Shown: positions 1 through 9,016, counted from the stretch's first letter. The stretch: 50,002 nt of DNA from Pseudomonas sp. (GCF_030690725.1 NZ_JAUYGD010000014.1:1-50002), one strand, 5' to 3'. Notes: generated by a model not told the origin, from the letters alone. Made by a program: numbers and translations.

Positions 1-1292
1 TAGGTCGAGAACTTGTAACCGCGACGGTATTCGAACTTGTCCACTGCCTTCATCAGGCCGATGTTGCCTTCCTGGATCAGGTCGAGGAACTGCAGGCCGC
101 GGTTGGTGTACTTCTTGGCAATCGAGATCACCAGACGCAAGTTCGCTTCAACCATCTCTTTCTTCGCGCGACGGGCCTTGGCCTCGCCGATCGACATGCG
201 ACGGTTGATGTCCTTGATTTCAGCCAGAGTCAGCTCGCATTCGGCTTCCAGGGCAGACAGCTTTTGCTGGCAGCGTTGGATGTCGCCTTGCAGGTTGCCG
301 ATGGCTTCGGCGTACTTGGCTTTGCCTTTGGCCAGGCCAGCGGACCACTCGACGTCGATTTCATTGCCTGGGAACAGGCGCAGGAAGTCGGCGCGCGGCA
401 TGCGGGCATCACGTACGCAGAGTTGCATGATGGCGCGTTCCTGGGCGCGCAGGCGCTCCAGGGAGCTGCGCACACGCACAACCAGTGCATCGTACTGTTT
501 AGGCACGAGCTTGATCGGCATAAACAGCTCGGCCATTTCTTTCAGCGCGGCAATGCCTTGCTTACTGTTGCGGCCGTGCTTTTTCAGGGCTTTCTTGGCG
601 AGTTCCAGGGCGTCGCCAATCGCGGTGAAGCGGCGCAAGGCCTCTTCTGGGTCCGGACCGCCGTCGCCTTCTTCTTCCTCGTCATCGCTGGATTCAGCTT
701 CGTCGTCGTCAGTTTCTTCGGCAGCATCGCCGTCTTTAACTGGGACAGGCGCAGCTGCTTCAGCGGGAACGATGCCGTCATCCGGATCGATATAACCGCT
801 GAGGACTTCAACCAGGCGACCACCATCGGTGGTAACACGGGTGTACTCGGCCAGAATGCTGTCGACAGTGCCGGGGAAATGAGCGATAGCGCCCATCACT
901 TCACGGATACCTTCCTCGATGCGTTTGGCGATTTCGATCTCGCCTTCGCGGGTCAGCAATTCCACGGTGCCCATTTCACGCATATACATGCGCACTGGGT
1001 CCGTCGTGCGGCCGATATCGGTCTCCACCGCTGCCAGCGCTGCAGCGGCTTCTTCAGCGGCTGCCTCGTCGGTATCGGCGTCGGCCAACATAAGGGCGTC
1101 CGCATCCGGAGCACTCTCGTGTACGGGGATCCCCATGTCGTTGATCATGCGGATGATGTCTTCCACCTGCTCCGGATCAGAAATATCTTCCGGTAGGTGG
1201 TCGTTGACCTCTGCGTAAGTCAGATACTTCTGCTCACGACCCAGGGTGATCAACTCTTTGATACGAGACTGCTGTTGCGCTTTTCCGGACAT
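1..1292 (-). CDS. rpoD: RNA polymerase primary sigma factor RpoD (sigma-70), C-terminal part beyond the window
   Basis: Housekeeping sigma factor that directs RNA polymerase to -35/-10 promoters. Translation from the ATG at 1292 begins [15 protein letters not shown]. It then shows region 1.1, the region 1.2 stretch [11 protein letters not shown], a very acidic spacer (coded around 640-780) and, near the left edge, regions 2.1-2.3 with [25 protein letters not shown] and YKFSTY. About 430 of the usual roughly 615 residues lie in the window; regions 2.4, 3 and 4 are cut off by the edge, not lost by mutation. The frame is open wherever I translated it (from 1292 to about 960, and the first 160 bases). 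It follows dnaG on the same strand after 67 bp, as in the classical rpsU-dnaG-rpoD operon. Identification is very secure. Confidence 0.97.
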   Translation of the reverse strand, partial: MSGKAQQQSRIKELITLGREQKYLTYAEVNDHLPEDISDPEQVEDIIRMINDMGIPVHESAPDADALMLADADTDEAAAEEAAAALAAVETDIGRTTDPVRMYMREMGTVELLTREGEIEIAKRIEEGIREVMGAIAHFPGTVDSILAEYTRVTTDGGRLVEVLSGYIDPDDGIVPAEAAAPVPVKDGDAAEETDDDEAESSDDEEEEGDGGPDPEEALRRFTAIGDALELAKKALKKHGRNSKQGIAALKEMAELFMPIKLVPKQYDALVVRVRSSLERLRAQERAIMQLCVRDARMPRADFLRLFPGNEIDVEWSAGLAKGKAKYAEAIGNLQGDIQRCQQKLSALEAECELTLAEIKDINRRMSIGEAKARRAKKEMVEANLRLVISIAKKYTNRGLQFLDLIQEGNIGLMKAVDKFEYRRGYKFST

Positions 1293-1359
1293 AACACCCT
1301 ATCCACTGAAGGTCTTGGCGGGCAAAAAACAAGCCGCGGATTATACCCGAGTAACACCC

Positions 1360-3336
1360 CTAAGCGCCAGTTGGACTCGGGATTACCGGTGATGCATTAC
1401 GGCTCAGCAAGCTGCGCAGCTGATCTTTCTCTTCTGCGCTCAACTCACTTTGACGGGCTTTGCGCAGCAAATGTTCCAGGCTGCGCTCGCGTTGGCGGGC
1501 TACTAGACTAGTTATAGTGTCGAAAAACTGTTGTTCAAGGTTGTCGGCTGAAATCAGCCATTCCTTTTCGGCCAGGGCGCGCAATAGGCGGCCCTGTTCG
1601 GTGCCATGCCAGCGTGCGATCAGTTGCAGTGAGCGCAGGTTGGGGCTTTTTTGCAGGGCGCCAAGCAGGGCGACCAGCAGCTGGGCGTAGGTATCGTCTT
1701 CGGCGGCGAAATGGCTGACATCTTCGACCTTCTGCGCCAATTGTGGGTGGTGCAGCAAGGTGCGCAGCGCGCTCAGGTGCGGCGATTCGACGCTGACTGC
1801 GGTGCGTGGTGCGCGCGGGGCGAACTCGCCCTGGCCCTTCTTGCTCCACTTGCCGCCGTCTTTCTTCCAGTTGCCCTTGCCTTTGTTGCGTTCAAACTCT
1901 GGCGCGGGGCTGGGATTTTCGTATTCGTTGCGGCTCGGCTCGACATCGTAATAGGCGCTGTCGGGAATCTCGGGGTAATCCGGGTAGTCGCTGGGCGGTG
2001 CGCTGCTCTGGCTCGGTTGGCTGCTGCGCGATGCGGGAGCCATCTGCTGCAGGGCTTCGCCGGAAAGGCCGGTGATTTCGCTCAGGCGTTGACGCATCAG
2101 GGCGCGCAGGTTGTTGCCAGGGATCTTGTCGATCAGCGGCGCGGCCAGGGTCATCAGGTGCGCTTTGCCTTCCAGGGAGCGCGGGTCGGCTTCTTCACTC
2201 AGTTGCTGGAAGAAGTAGTCGGCCAGCGGTTGGGCGTGCTGGTTGATGCGCGCGCGGAAGGCGTCGGTGCCCTCGCTGCGTACCAGGGTGTCCGGATCTT
2301 CGCCATCGGGCAGAAATAGAAAGCGTGCGCGGCGGCCGTCCTGCAGGCTCGATAGAGTCGCTTCGAGTGCGCGCCAGGCGGCGTTACGCCCGGCGGCGTC
2401 GCCATCGAAGCAGAACAGTACGCTGGGCACGACGCGGAACAGGCGTTTGAGATGTTCTTCGCTGGTGGCGGTGCCGAGTGTGGCGACGGCGTTGCGCAGG
2501 CCTTGCTGGGCCAGGGCAATCACGTCCATATAGCCTTCAACCACCATGATCTCGTCGAGGTCGCGGTTGTGCTTGCGCGCTTCGAACAGCCCGTAAAGCT
2601 CCTGGCCTTTGTGGAATACCGGGGTTTCCGGGGAGTTCAGGTACTTCGGCTTTTCGTCTCCCAGTACTCGGCCGCCGAAGGCGATCACCCGGCCGCGGCT
2701 GTCGCGGATGGGGAACATGATGCGGTCGCGGAAGCGGTCGTAACGCTTGCCGCTTTCGGCGTTCTCCACCAGCAGGCCTGCGTCGATCATCGCCTTTTGT
2801 TGCAGGCTGTCGCTGGCCAGGTGCTTGAGCAGGTTGTCCCAACCGGGCGGGGCGAAGCCCATGCCGAAGTCGCGGGCGATCTCGCCGGACAGGCCGCGAC
2901 CCTTGAGGTAGTCAATCGCGGCTTTGCGTTGCGGGTGGCTTTTCAGCGCCTGTTTGTAGAACTCGGCGGCAGCGGTCAGTAGTGGATAAAGCGGCGAATC
3001 CGTAGGCTGGCGCGGCTTGTTGCTGCGTCCACCTTCCTCGCGCGGCACTTCCATGCCGGCGCGCTTGGCCAGGTCCTCGATTGCCTGGGGAAAATCCAGT
3101 TGGTCGTGGTCCATGACAAAACCCAGGGCGTTGCCGCCGGCGCCGCAGCCAAAGCAGTAGTAGAACTGTTTGTCCGGGCTGACGCTGAACGAGGGGGTTT
3201 TTTCTTTGTGGAAGGGGCAGCAGGCGGTGTAGTTCTTGCCGGCCTTTTTCAGTTGGATGCGCGAGGCGACCACGTCGACGATATCGGTGCGGTTGAGCAG
3301 GTCATCGATAAAAGACTGTGGGATCAGGCCGGCCAT
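1360..3336 (-). CDS. dnaG: DNA primase DnaG
   Basis: Makes the RNA primers for replication and is recruited by the DnaB helicase. The 658-residue protein has the N-terminal CHC2 zinc-binding domain (Cys40, His43, Cys61, Cys64 in the CPFH and CFGC motifs), the RNA polymerase core with a TOPRIM fold (VVEGYMDV and FDGDAAGRNA supplying the acidic metal ligands), a Pro/Ser-rich linker around residues 430-510 and a C-terminal helical domain that in the family binds DnaB. Length is normal for Pseudomonas. It lies between rpsU and rpoD; two terminator-like hairpins just upstream probably reduce read-through from rpsU, which fits the much lower amount of primase a cell needs. Confidence 0.98.
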   Translation of the reverse strand: MAGLIPQSFIDDLLNRTDIVDVVASRIQLKKAGKNYTACCPFHKEKTPSFSVSPDKQFYYCFGCGAGGNALGFVMDHDQLDFPQAIEDLAKRAGMEVPREEGGRSNKPRQPTDSPLYPLLTAAAEFYKQALKSHPQRKAAIDYLKGRGLSGEIARDFGMGFAPPGWDNLLKHLASDSLQQKAMIDAGLLVENAESGKRYDRFRDRIMFPIRDSRGRVIAFGGRVLGDEKPKYLNSPETPVFHKGQELYGLFEARKHNRDLDEIMVVEGYMDVIALAQQGLRNAVATLGTATSEEHLKRLFRVVPSVLFCFDGDAAGRNAAWRALEATLSSLQDGRRARFLFLPDGEDPDTLVRSEGTDAFRARINQHAQPLADYFFQQLSEEADPRSLEGKAHLMTLAAPLIDKIPGNNLRALMRQRLSEITGLSGEALQQMAPASRSSQPSQSSAPPSDYPDYPEIPDSAYYDVEPSRNEYENPSPAPEFERNKGKGNWKKDGGKWSKKGQGEFAPRAPRTAVSVESPHLSALRTLLHHPQLAQKVEDVSHFAAEDDTYAQLLVALLGALQKSPNLRSLQLIARWHGTEQGRLLRALAEKEWLISADNLEQQFFDTITSLVARQRERSLEHLLRKARQSELSAEEKDQLRSLLSRNASPVIPSPTGA

Positions 3337-3381
3337 AGGCGCTCAGAATACTGTCATGCGCTGGGGCAGAACAGGGTGGGG

Positions 3382-3428
3382 CAAAAACTAAAAGACTCCG
3401 ATCGTCACCCGAAGGTGGCGCGGAGTCT
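3382..3428 (-). terminator. Terminator hairpin, promoter-distal of two between rpsU and dnaG
   Basis: Read on the minus strand, AGACTCCG (3428-3421) pairs with CGGAGTCT (3400-3393), with an inner CACC/GGTG pairing, and is followed by a T-rich tract (TTTTAGTTTTT, 3392-3382). This is a canonical Rho-independent structure placed after rpsU and before dnaG. Confidence 0.8.
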
Positions 3429-3456
3429 AAAAGCGAAACCCGGCCGAGGCCGGGTG
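3429..3456 (-). terminator. Terminator hairpin, promoter-proximal of two after rpsU
   Basis: Read on the minus strand, an 8-bp perfect stem ACCCGGCC / GGCCGGGT (3455-3438, two-base loop) is followed by TTTCGCTTTT. It lies about 45 bp after the rpsU stop and directly before the second hairpin. The position is analogous to the rpsU-dnaG terminator of E. coli. Confidence 0.75.
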
Positions 3457-3500
3457 TCAGGCGTTGCTTGTAGCTAATCGTGCAGGCGAAGCTGCGGTGA

Positions 3501-3716
3501 TTAGTACAGGCGAACGCTGCGGCGCTGCTCGCGCTGCACTTTCTTGGCGTGACGCTTAACAGCGGCTGCTGCTTTGCGCTTACGCTCGGAAGTTGGCTTT
3601 TCGTAGAATTCACGGCTGCGAACTTCAGCCAGAACACCGGCTTTTTCGCAGGAGCGCTTGAAACGACGCAGAGCTACGTCGAAGGGTTCGTTCTCTTTAA
3701 CTTTGACGGCTGGCAT
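3501..3716 (-). CDS. rpsU: 30S ribosomal protein S21
   Basis: Small basic protein of the 30S subunit that helps 16S rRNA base-pair with mRNA leaders. The 71-residue product starts [13 protein letters not shown] and ends in the Lys/Arg-rich tail [10 protein letters not shown], full length for the family. An open frame runs far upstream of this ATG across tsaD on the other strand, but family length fixes the start at 3716. It is first in the operon with dnaG and rpoD, and is divergent from tsaD. A promoter is visible at 3800-3828 and two terminators follow the gene. Confidence 0.98.
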   Translation of the reverse strand: MPAVKVKENEPFDVALRRFKRSCEKAGVLAEVRSREFYEKPTSERKRKAAAAVKRHAKKVQREQRRSVRLY

Positions 3717-3799
3717 CCAGGGCTTACCTTCTTTATTACCGGGGGTAACGTTACTCCTGGCAGATGGCGCTGGAGAACGTAGGTTTTTAAGGGTTGCGG

Positions 3800-3828
3800 A
3801 TGTTACCGCCTCATCGCGAGGAATGCAA
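3800..3828 (-). promoter_or_regulatory. Probable sigma-70 promoter of rpsU-dnaG-rpoD
   Basis: On the minus strand TTGCAT (3828-3823), a 17-bp spacer and TAACAT (3805-3800) make a near-consensus sigma-70 promoter about 85 bp upstream of the rpsU start. Confidence 0.65.
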
Positions 3829-3920
3829 AGCCTCTGATCGAAAAGCGCTGGCCGGCTCGCGCCAGCGGCCATTATCATGCGCGCCTTCGAAGTTGCACAC
3901 ACTACTACAAGGCACTGCCC

Positions 3921-4946
3921 ATGCTGGTTCTGGGATTGGAAACCTCCTGCGACGAAACCGGTGTCGCGCTCTACGACAGCGAGCGCGGCCTGCTGGCCGA
4001 CGCGCTGTTTAGCCAGATCGATCTGCACCGTGTGTATGGCGGTGTGGTGCCGGAGCTGGCCTCGCGCGATCACGTCAAACGCATGCTGCCGCTGATCCGC
4101 CAGGTGTTGAGTGAGGCCGACTGCGTGGCGACTGACATCGACGCCATCGCCTATACGGCCGGCCCTGGCCTGGTCGGCGCGCTGCTGGTGGGGGCGTCCT
4201 GCGCGCAGGCGCTGGCGTTTGCCTGGGACATTCCGGCGCTGGGTGTTCACCATATGGAAGGCCACTTGCTGGCGCCGATGTTGGAAGAACAACCACCGGC
4301 TTTTCCGTTCGTCGCTTTGTTGGTGTCGGGCGGGCATACCCAGCTGGTTCGTGTCGATGGCATCGGTCAGTACCAGCTGCTCGGCGAGTCCCTGGACGAT
4401 GCAGCGGGCGAGGCGTTCGACAAGACTGCCAAGCTGATGGGCCTGCAATACCCCGGTGGCCCCGAGATTGCTCGTCTGGCGCTGAGCGGCACGCTTGGGC
4501 GCTTCAAGTTCCCTCGGCCAATGACTGATCGCCCGGGGCTGGAGTTCAGCTTCAGCGGCCTGAAGACCTTTACCTTGAACACTTGGCAGCAGTGTCAGGC
4601 GGCTGGCGACAAATCTGAGCAGACCCGTTGTGACATCGCCCTGGCGTTCCAGCAGGCGGTGGTCGATACCCTGACCATCAAATGCAAGCGTGCACTCAAG
4701 CAGACCGGGTTGAACAATCTGGTTATCGCCGGTGGGGTGAGTGCTAACCAGGCGCTGCGGCAGTCGCTGGAGAAAATGCTCGGCGAGCTGAAGGGCGAGG
4801 TGTTCTACGCCCGTCCGGCGTTTTGCACCGACAACGGCGCGATGATCGCCTATGCCGGCTGCCAGCGCTTGCTGGCAGGCCAGCATGAGGATTTGAGCAT
4901 CAAGGTGCAGGCGCGCTGGCCGATGGAGCAACTGCCGGCGCTGTAA
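3921..4946 (+). CDS. tsaD: tRNA N6-threonylcarbamoyladenosine synthase subunit TsaD
   Basis: Transfers the threonylcarbamoyl group from threonylcarbamoyl-AMP to A37 of ANN-decoding tRNAs, working with TsaB and TsaE in the cytoplasm. The protein begins [14 protein letters not shown] and carries the metal-binding HMEGH motif (His111, His115), the SGGHTQL loop and the C-terminal ASKHA-fold [13 protein letters not shown] motif. At 341 residues it is full length. It is divergent from rpsU across about 200 bp, the usual arrangement in gammaproteobacteria, and converges on plsY. Confidence 0.98.
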   Translation: MLVLGLETSCDETGVALYDSERGLLADALFSQIDLHRVYGGVVPELASRDHVKRMLPLIRQVLSEADCVATDIDAIAYTAGPGLVGALLVGASCAQALAFAWDIPALGVHHMEGHLLAPMLEEQPPAFPFVALLVSGGHTQLVRVDGIGQYQLLGESLDDAAGEAFDKTAKLMGLQYPGGPEIARLALSGTLGRFKFPRPMTDRPGLEFSFSGLKTFTLNTWQQCQAAGDKSEQTRCDIALAFQQAVVDTLTIKCKRALKQTGLNNLVIAGGVSANQALRQSLEKMLGELKGEVFYARPAFCTDNGAMIAYAGCQRLLAGQHEDLSIKVQARWPMEQLPAL

Positions 4947-4981
4947 GCGTGTGCGTGATGGGCCGGATTCACTGGGTGGAT

Positions 4982-5560
4982 TTAGAAATGCCGCTCACGG
5001 CCGGCGAACAGATCGCGTAAATTGCCGCGATGGCGCCAGACGATCAGCCCGGTCAGTACGCAAACGGGAAGCAGCGCGTCGGGCTGTTGCCAGGCCAGCA
5101 GTGGCAGGGTCAGCGGCGTGGCAATCAGTGCGGCCAGCGAGCTGGTACGGGTCAGGACAAAGGTCAGCAGCCAGGCGGCAACGGCCAGCAAGGCGGCGGG
5201 CGGGTACAGGCCCAGAAGCATGCCAGCGGCCGTGGCGACACCCTTGCCGCCACGGAAGTTGAAGTACAGCGGATACAGGTGGCCGACAACGGCTGCCAGG
5301 CCGACCCAGGCTTGTTGCTGCAGGCTGAAGTCGAGCAGGCTGGCGATCAGTACCGGCAGCAGGCCTTTGAGCAGGTCGCCGATCAGCGTGAGGATGGCCA
5401 GGCGTTTGCCGGCGACGCGGAACATGTTGGTGGCACCGGGATTGCCCGAGCCACTGGCGCGCGGGTCCGGTCCGCCGCTTAGGCGGCTGAGCAGAATGGC
5501 GAAGGACAACGAGCCGAGCAGGTAGGCGAGGGTCGCCAACAGCCAAAACATGGTATCCAT
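4982..5560 (-). CDS. plsY: Glycerol-3-phosphate acyltransferase PlsY
   Basis: Inner-membrane enzyme that acylates glycerol-3-phosphate with acyl-phosphate from PlsX, the first step of phospholipid synthesis. The sequence starts [20 protein letters not shown], is made of about five hydrophobic helices and has the conserved cytoplasmic loops [11 protein letters not shown] and [12 protein letters not shown]. The second methionine (residue 4) is an equally possible start. Length of 192 residues is normal. It is divergent from folB with only 65 bp between the starts. Confidence 0.97.
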   Translation of the reverse strand: MDTMFWLLATLAYLLGSLSFAILLSRLSGGPDPRASGSGNPGATNMFRVAGKRLAILTLIGDLLKGLLPVLIASLLDFSLQQQAWVGLAAVVGHLYPLYFNFRGGKGVATAAGMLLGLYPPAALLAVAAWLLTFVLTRTSSLAALIATPLTLPLLAWQQPDALLPVCVLTGLIVWRHRGNLRDLFAGRERHF

Positions 5561-5625
5561 TCCGGGGCAAGGGAGCCCTGATTCTAACTAGGTGCGGCAG
5601 CCTTGTCGTGCCACGGAGAGCGTGC

Positions 5626-5982
5626 TTGGACACAGTTTTTATCGAGGGTCTGGAAGTCGATACGGTGATCGGCGCCTACGACTGGGAGCGTACCATTCGC
5701 CAGTGTTTGCGTCTGGACCTGTACCTGGGCTGGGATAACCGTCCCGCTGCCGCCGGTGATGAGCTGGACAAGGCGCTGGATTACGCCAAGGTCTCGCAGC
5801 GGATTCAGGCGTTTGCCAGCGAGTCGCAGTTTATCCTGGTGGAAACCTTCGCCGAGCGGCTGGTCGAGTTGCTCATGGCTGAGTTTCAGATTCCCTGGGT
5901 ACGGCTCAAGCTGACCAAGCCCGGTGCGGTGCCGGCGGCCAGTGGTGGAGTGGGCGTGGAGATCGAGCGCGGATGTCGCTAA
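5626..5982 (+). CDS. folB: Dihydroneopterin aldolase FolB
   Basis: Cleaves (and epimerises) 7,8-dihydroneopterin to 6-hydroxymethyl-dihydropterin and glycolaldehyde in folate synthesis. I place the start at the TTG at 5626: it has a GGAG ribosome binding site 7 bases upstream and gives the family N-terminus (M)DTVFIEGLEVDTVIGAYDWER. An in-frame GTG at 5608 would add six residues with no counterpart that I know of in the family. The substrate-binding glutamate (VETF) and the catalytic lysine in KLTKPGAV are present. The 118-residue product overlaps folK by 10 bp, so the two steps, which follow each other in the pathway, are translationally linked. Confidence 0.93.
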   Translation: MDTVFIEGLEVDTVIGAYDWERTIRQCLRLDLYLGWDNRPAAAGDELDKALDYAKVSQRIQAFASESQFILVETFAERLVELLMAEFQIPWVRLKLTKPGAVPAASGGVGVEIERGCR

Positions 5983-6512
5983 CTCCCGTTCTACTTGGCC
6001 TGGGCAGCAATATCGGCCGCGAAGCGCACCTGTGCGCCGGCCTTGATGCGCTCGCTGGTCTGCTCAGTGAGATGCGCTGCTCGCCGGTGTTTGAAAGCCA
6101 GGCAGTGGGTATCAAGAGCGGGCCGTTCTTCAATCTGGTGGTGGCCGGCTACAGCGAGCTGCCGCTGGGTGAACTGGACCGTCGGCTGAAATTTATCGAA
6201 GCCGATAACGGCCGCTACGCGCCTGAACGCAAAGGCCTGCCGCTGGATATCGACGTGCTGCTGTACGGCGATCTGGTCGGCAACTTCGACGGTCTGATTC
6301 TGCCGCGGGCGGAAATTCTCAAGAACGCCTTTGTGCTCTGGCCGCTGGCCTTGCTGGCGCCGGATGTTCTGCATCCGGCGCAGCAGCGTAGTTTTGCCGA
6401 GCTGTGGCAGGCGGCGCAGATTGATCAGCAACTGTGGCCGGTGGCATTCAGCTGGCGCGAGCAGCAGCTGACGCCGGCTGCGCTGTGCGCCGAGTATCCC
6501 GCCAAACCCTGA
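5973..6512 (+). CDS. folK: 2-amino-4-hydroxy-6-hydroxymethyldihydropteridine diphosphokinase FolK
   Basis: Transfers pyrophosphate from ATP to the FolB product, preparing it for FolP. The 179-residue protein has LGLGSNIG at the start, the central pterin-binding stretch with FFNLVV, and PLDIDVLLYG carrying the two magnesium-binding aspartates. The ATG at 5973 lies inside the end of folB. Its TGA stop (6510-6512) is directly followed by the complement of the stop codon of yfiB, so two convergent genes meet with no spacer. Confidence 0.97.
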   Translation: MSLTPVLLGLGSNIGREAHLCAGLDALAGLLSEMRCSPVFESQAVGIKSGPFFNLVVAGYSELPLGELDRRLKFIEADNGRYAPERKGLPLDIDVLLYGDLVGNFDGLILPRAEILKNAFVLWPLALLAPDVLHPAQQRSFAELWQAAQIDQQLWPVAFSWREQQLTPAALCAEYPAKP

Positions 6513-7001
6513 TCAGGGCGTGCTGACGATAATCGCCACGCGGCGGTTCTCGCTGCGCCCTTCGGCGGTGTTGTTGTCGGCAATCGGTTTGCTCTGGCCC
6601 ATGCCCTGCGTCGCAATCAGCTGCGCATCCATCCCCGCACCTTGCATCACAGCCGCCACCGTCTGGGCGCGGCGCAGCGACAGTTGTTGGTTATAAGCCG
6701 GCTGGCCGACATTGTCGGTGTGGCCTTCCAGACGCACCTGCTGAATACCGACGCCCAGCAGTGCCTGGGTGATTTGCGTCAGTTGCACGGTGCTGGCGCT
6801 GGAGACGACTTCCGAGTCGGTGTCGAACAGCACTTTGCCAGAGAGGCCGAGTTCCCAGCCGTCTTCGGTCCACTGGAAACCATGGCTCTTGAGCAAGGCC
6901 ACCTGCTCGGCACTGAGGCCTTTGGGTGTGCTCTGGCAGCCGCTGATGAACAGTGCCGCGCCGAGCACGCCGATAAAGATCAATCGCATTAAGCTGCGCA
7001 C
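6513..7001 (-). CDS. yfiB: YfiB-type OmpA/Pal-like outer-membrane lipoprotein
   Basis: Outer-membrane peptidoglycan-binding lipoprotein that, in the P. aeruginosa system, sequesters YfiR and so releases the cyclase YfiN. A signal peptide ends in the lipobox ISGC (Cys22), and residues 55-160 form an OmpA_C domain with GHTDNVG and the arginine-rich LSLRRAQTV that contact diaminopimelate. Length of 162 residues fits YfiB. It is last in yfiR-yfiN-yfiB, 14 bp after yfiN. Assignment rests on this gene context; the domain alone would only say Pal-like lipoprotein. Confidence 0.9.
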   Translation of the reverse strand: MRSLMRLIFIGVLGAALFISGCQSTPKGLSAEQVALLKSHGFQWTEDGWELGLSGKVLFDTDSEVVSSASTVQLTQITQALLGVGIQQVRLEGHTDNVGQPAYNQQLSLRRAQTVAAVMQGAGMDAQLIATQGMGQSKPIADNNTAEGRSENRRVAIIVSTP

Positions 7002-7015
7002 AATGAAGCTCCTTT

Positions 7016-8275
7016 TCAGTTGGTAAGTGAATCCTGGCCTTTGGCCATGGTTCGCCCGCCCTGGCTGCGTTTGGCGTGGTACATGGCAACGTCCGCCTCG
7101 TGCACCAGGGCTTCGGGGTTGTCGGCGTGCTCCGGGTAGAGGGCGATGCCGATACTCAGGGAGGTGGTGATGCTGCCGCCTTCGGGCAGGGCGATGGGTT
7201 CGTGCATGCTGTCGATGATCTTGTCGGCGATCAGCACTGCATCGTCTTCGTGGTGGATGGGTTTGAGCAGCACGGCAAACTCGTCGCCGCCCAGGCGCGC
7301 CACGGTGTCGCCTTCACGCAATTGGGTGCGCAGGCGCTGGGCAATGGCGATCAGCACCGCATCGCCGGCGGCGTGGCCGAGCTGATCGTTGATTTCCTTG
7401 AAGCGGTTACTGTCGAGAAACAGCACGGCCATTTGCGTCTGGCTGTCGCGGGCCTCGCGCATGCTGCCGAGCAAGCGCGATTCGAAGAAGGCGCGGTTGG
7501 GCAGCCCGGTCAGGGCATCGTGGCTGGCCTGGTGCGCCAGCGAGGCGTTCTCGCGTTCCAGCTGATGCTGCCAGGCCTCCAGTTGATCGAGCAGGGCGTT
7601 GAAGTCTTCGGCCAGCTCGTTGAGGTCGGCGATATGTGTGGCTGGCACGCGCTGGTTGAAGGTGCGCTCCACGGAAATGTTGTGCGCCACCTGCGACAGG
7701 TTACGCAGCGGCTGGGTGATTGCCCGCTGTATGCGCTTGGAGCCATAGGTGGCGCCCAGTGCGCTGAGCGCCAGGCTGGCCAGCAGGCCAAGCAGGCCGC
7801 CGATCAGGAAACGCAGCAGGGTGGTGCCTTGGCCGCTGAGGTGCAGGGCGCCGATCTGTTGGCCCTGATAGGTGATGGGTTGAATCACCACGTCCGGCAG
7901 CAGCAGGCGGGCGATTGATTGCTCGGCGCTGTTGAGTACGGTGTTATTGGCTGCGTCCAGGCTGGCGAGCAGCGCGCCGTCTTTATCGAAGACGGCCACC
8001 TGGGCGATTTCTTCGGTCTTGCAGATCTGCTCCAGGGCGTCGCGTACCGCTGCGCGGTCGTTGAACACCACGGCGGCTTCCAGGGTATAGGCCAGGGAGC
8101 GGGCGATCAGTTGCAGGTTGTGGCTGGCGTAGGTGCTAAGCGCGAGCAGGCTGACCAGGGTTAGCGACAGGCTGGTCAGGCCCATGGCCAGCAGCGCGAC
8201 CCGCAGGTGGGCGTTATGCAGCAGGCGGCGCAGGCTCGGGCGCCGCTGGCTGACTTCGGGCTTTCTGCGGTTCAT
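7016..8275 (-). CDS. yfiN: YfiN (TpbB) membrane diguanylate cyclase
   Basis: Synthesises cyclic di-GMP and so promotes biofilm and small-colony phenotypes when not repressed by YfiR. The 419-residue protein has a transmembrane helix at about 24-48, a periplasmic PAS-like sensor domain to about 150, a second helix at about 153-175, a HAMP-type linker with a coiled coil to about 245, and a GGDEF domain. The active-site GGDEF is intact at 329-333 and the product-inhibition I-site RxxD (REGD, 320-323) sits five residues before it, so the cyclase should be active and feedback controlled. Its start overlaps the yfiR stop by 4 bp. Confidence 0.94.
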   Translation of the reverse strand: MNRRKPEVSQRRPSLRRLLHNAHLRVALLAMGLTSLSLTLVSLLALSTYASHNLQLIARSLAYTLEAAVVFNDRAAVRDALEQICKTEEIAQVAVFDKDGALLASLDAANNTVLNSAEQSIARLLLPDVVIQPITYQGQQIGALHLSGQGTTLLRFLIGGLLGLLASLALSALGATYGSKRIQRAITQPLRNLSQVAHNISVERTFNQRVPATHIADLNELAEDFNALLDQLEAWQHQLERENASLAHQASHDALTGLPNRAFFESRLLGSMREARDSQTQMAVLFLDSNRFKEINDQLGHAAGDAVLIAIAQRLRTQLREGDTVARLGGDEFAVLLKPIHHEDDAVLIADKIIDSMHEPIALPEGGSITTSLSIGIALYPEHADNPEALVHEADVAMYHAKRSQGGRTMAKGQDSLTN

Positions 8276-8838
8276 GGTTGCGGTCCTGCGCGCTTGCCCA
8301 GCTGCAGCACGTTCGGGTGAATGCGGATGCCACTGCGCGCAACGGCATCGAGGTTGACCTTGAACCCCACATGCTCATCGCTGATGCCCAGGCAGAACAG
8401 GCTGCCTTCGCTGCAGGCCTGGTTGGTTTCGCTGATGGTCAGGATGGGTTTGCCGACCAGGCGGCTGAACAGGGCAATCCGCTGGCTGTCCTCGATAACC
8501 CCGAGATAGACGGCTTCGCAGTCGGTTTCCAGCAATGGGCTATCAACCAGCAGGCGCTTGGCCTGTACTGGCTGACGGGATTCCAGCTCGTGGTTCTGCC
8601 ACAGCAAGTCGGCGTACTCGGTTGGCGCAATCACGCACAGGCGCAGGGTTTCGGGCTGCTGCGGCCAGCGCGCATAGCTGAGGATGCCGTGTACCACATG
8701 GGCGACCTGAGTGGCGCGCAGGGCGGCGCTGTCGGCGTCGGCTGGTTCGGCATGGGCCAATGCCGGCAACAATGCCAGTAGGGTGCAGCAGAGGACTTTT
8801 CGATTGGCGCGCATAAACACTGGACGATTCAGGTGCAA
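8272..8838 (-). CDS. yfiR: YfiR periplasmic repressor of YfiN
   Basis: Periplasmic protein (DUF4154) that binds and inhibits the YfiN sensor domain and is thought to respond to redox or envelope stress. A signal peptide ends near AHA at residue 30. Mature cysteines at 68, 107, 142 and 149 have the same spacing (39 and 7) as the two disulfides known in P. aeruginosa YfiR, which makes the assignment strong. I use the TTG at 8838 because a GGAG motif lies 9 bases before it; the ATG at 8814 is the alternative and still leaves a good signal peptide. First gene of the yfiRNB operon. Confidence 0.9.
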   Translation of the reverse strand: MHLNRPVFMRANRKVLCCTLLALLPALAHAEPADADSAALRATQVAHVVHGILSYARWPQQPETLRLCVIAPTEYADLLWQNHELESRQPVQAKRLLVDSPLLETDCEAVYLGVIEDSQRIALFSRLVGKPILTISETNQACSEGSLFCLGISDEHVGFKVNLDAVARSGIRIHPNVLQLGKRAGPQP

Positions 8839-8874
8839 GGTAGAGGTCTCCGGCGTGGCCTGTTCGGCGCTGAG

Positions 8875-8896
8875 GCCACGCGCGTTGGCGCGTGGC
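8875..8896. other. Perfect 9-bp inverted repeat between cca and yfiR
   Basis: GCCACGCGC, a 4-base loop and GCGCGTGGC form a strong hairpin in the 178-bp gap between cca and yfiR, both on the minus strand. No T-tract follows on the minus strand, so it is not a canonical terminator for cca; it could be a processing or Rho-associated structure. The rest of the gap shows nothing I can name. Confidence 0.4.
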
Positions 8897-9016
8897 GAGG
8901 CAGGCTCTTTTAAGTAAAGCTCATGCGCTTAGATTTTGGCGTCAAAATTTATGCGGTAGATGGCTGGAGGCCTAGTGCTGCAAGGCCTGCAGCCTATCAG
9001 TGTGCTGCGCGTAACG

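Noticed and set aside
264..1196. 310-codon plus-strand frame opposite rpoD
   Set aside because: Shadow of rpoD; no ribosome site or known protein motif.
1..1292. Apparent truncation of rpoD
   Set aside because: The frame runs open to the window edge in the middle of region 2; it is cut by the window, not broken.
3717..4931. Upstream extension of the rpsU frame giving a 476-residue protein
   Set aside because: The extension is antisense to tsaD; S21 is 71 residues in the family and the promoter lies at 3800-3828.
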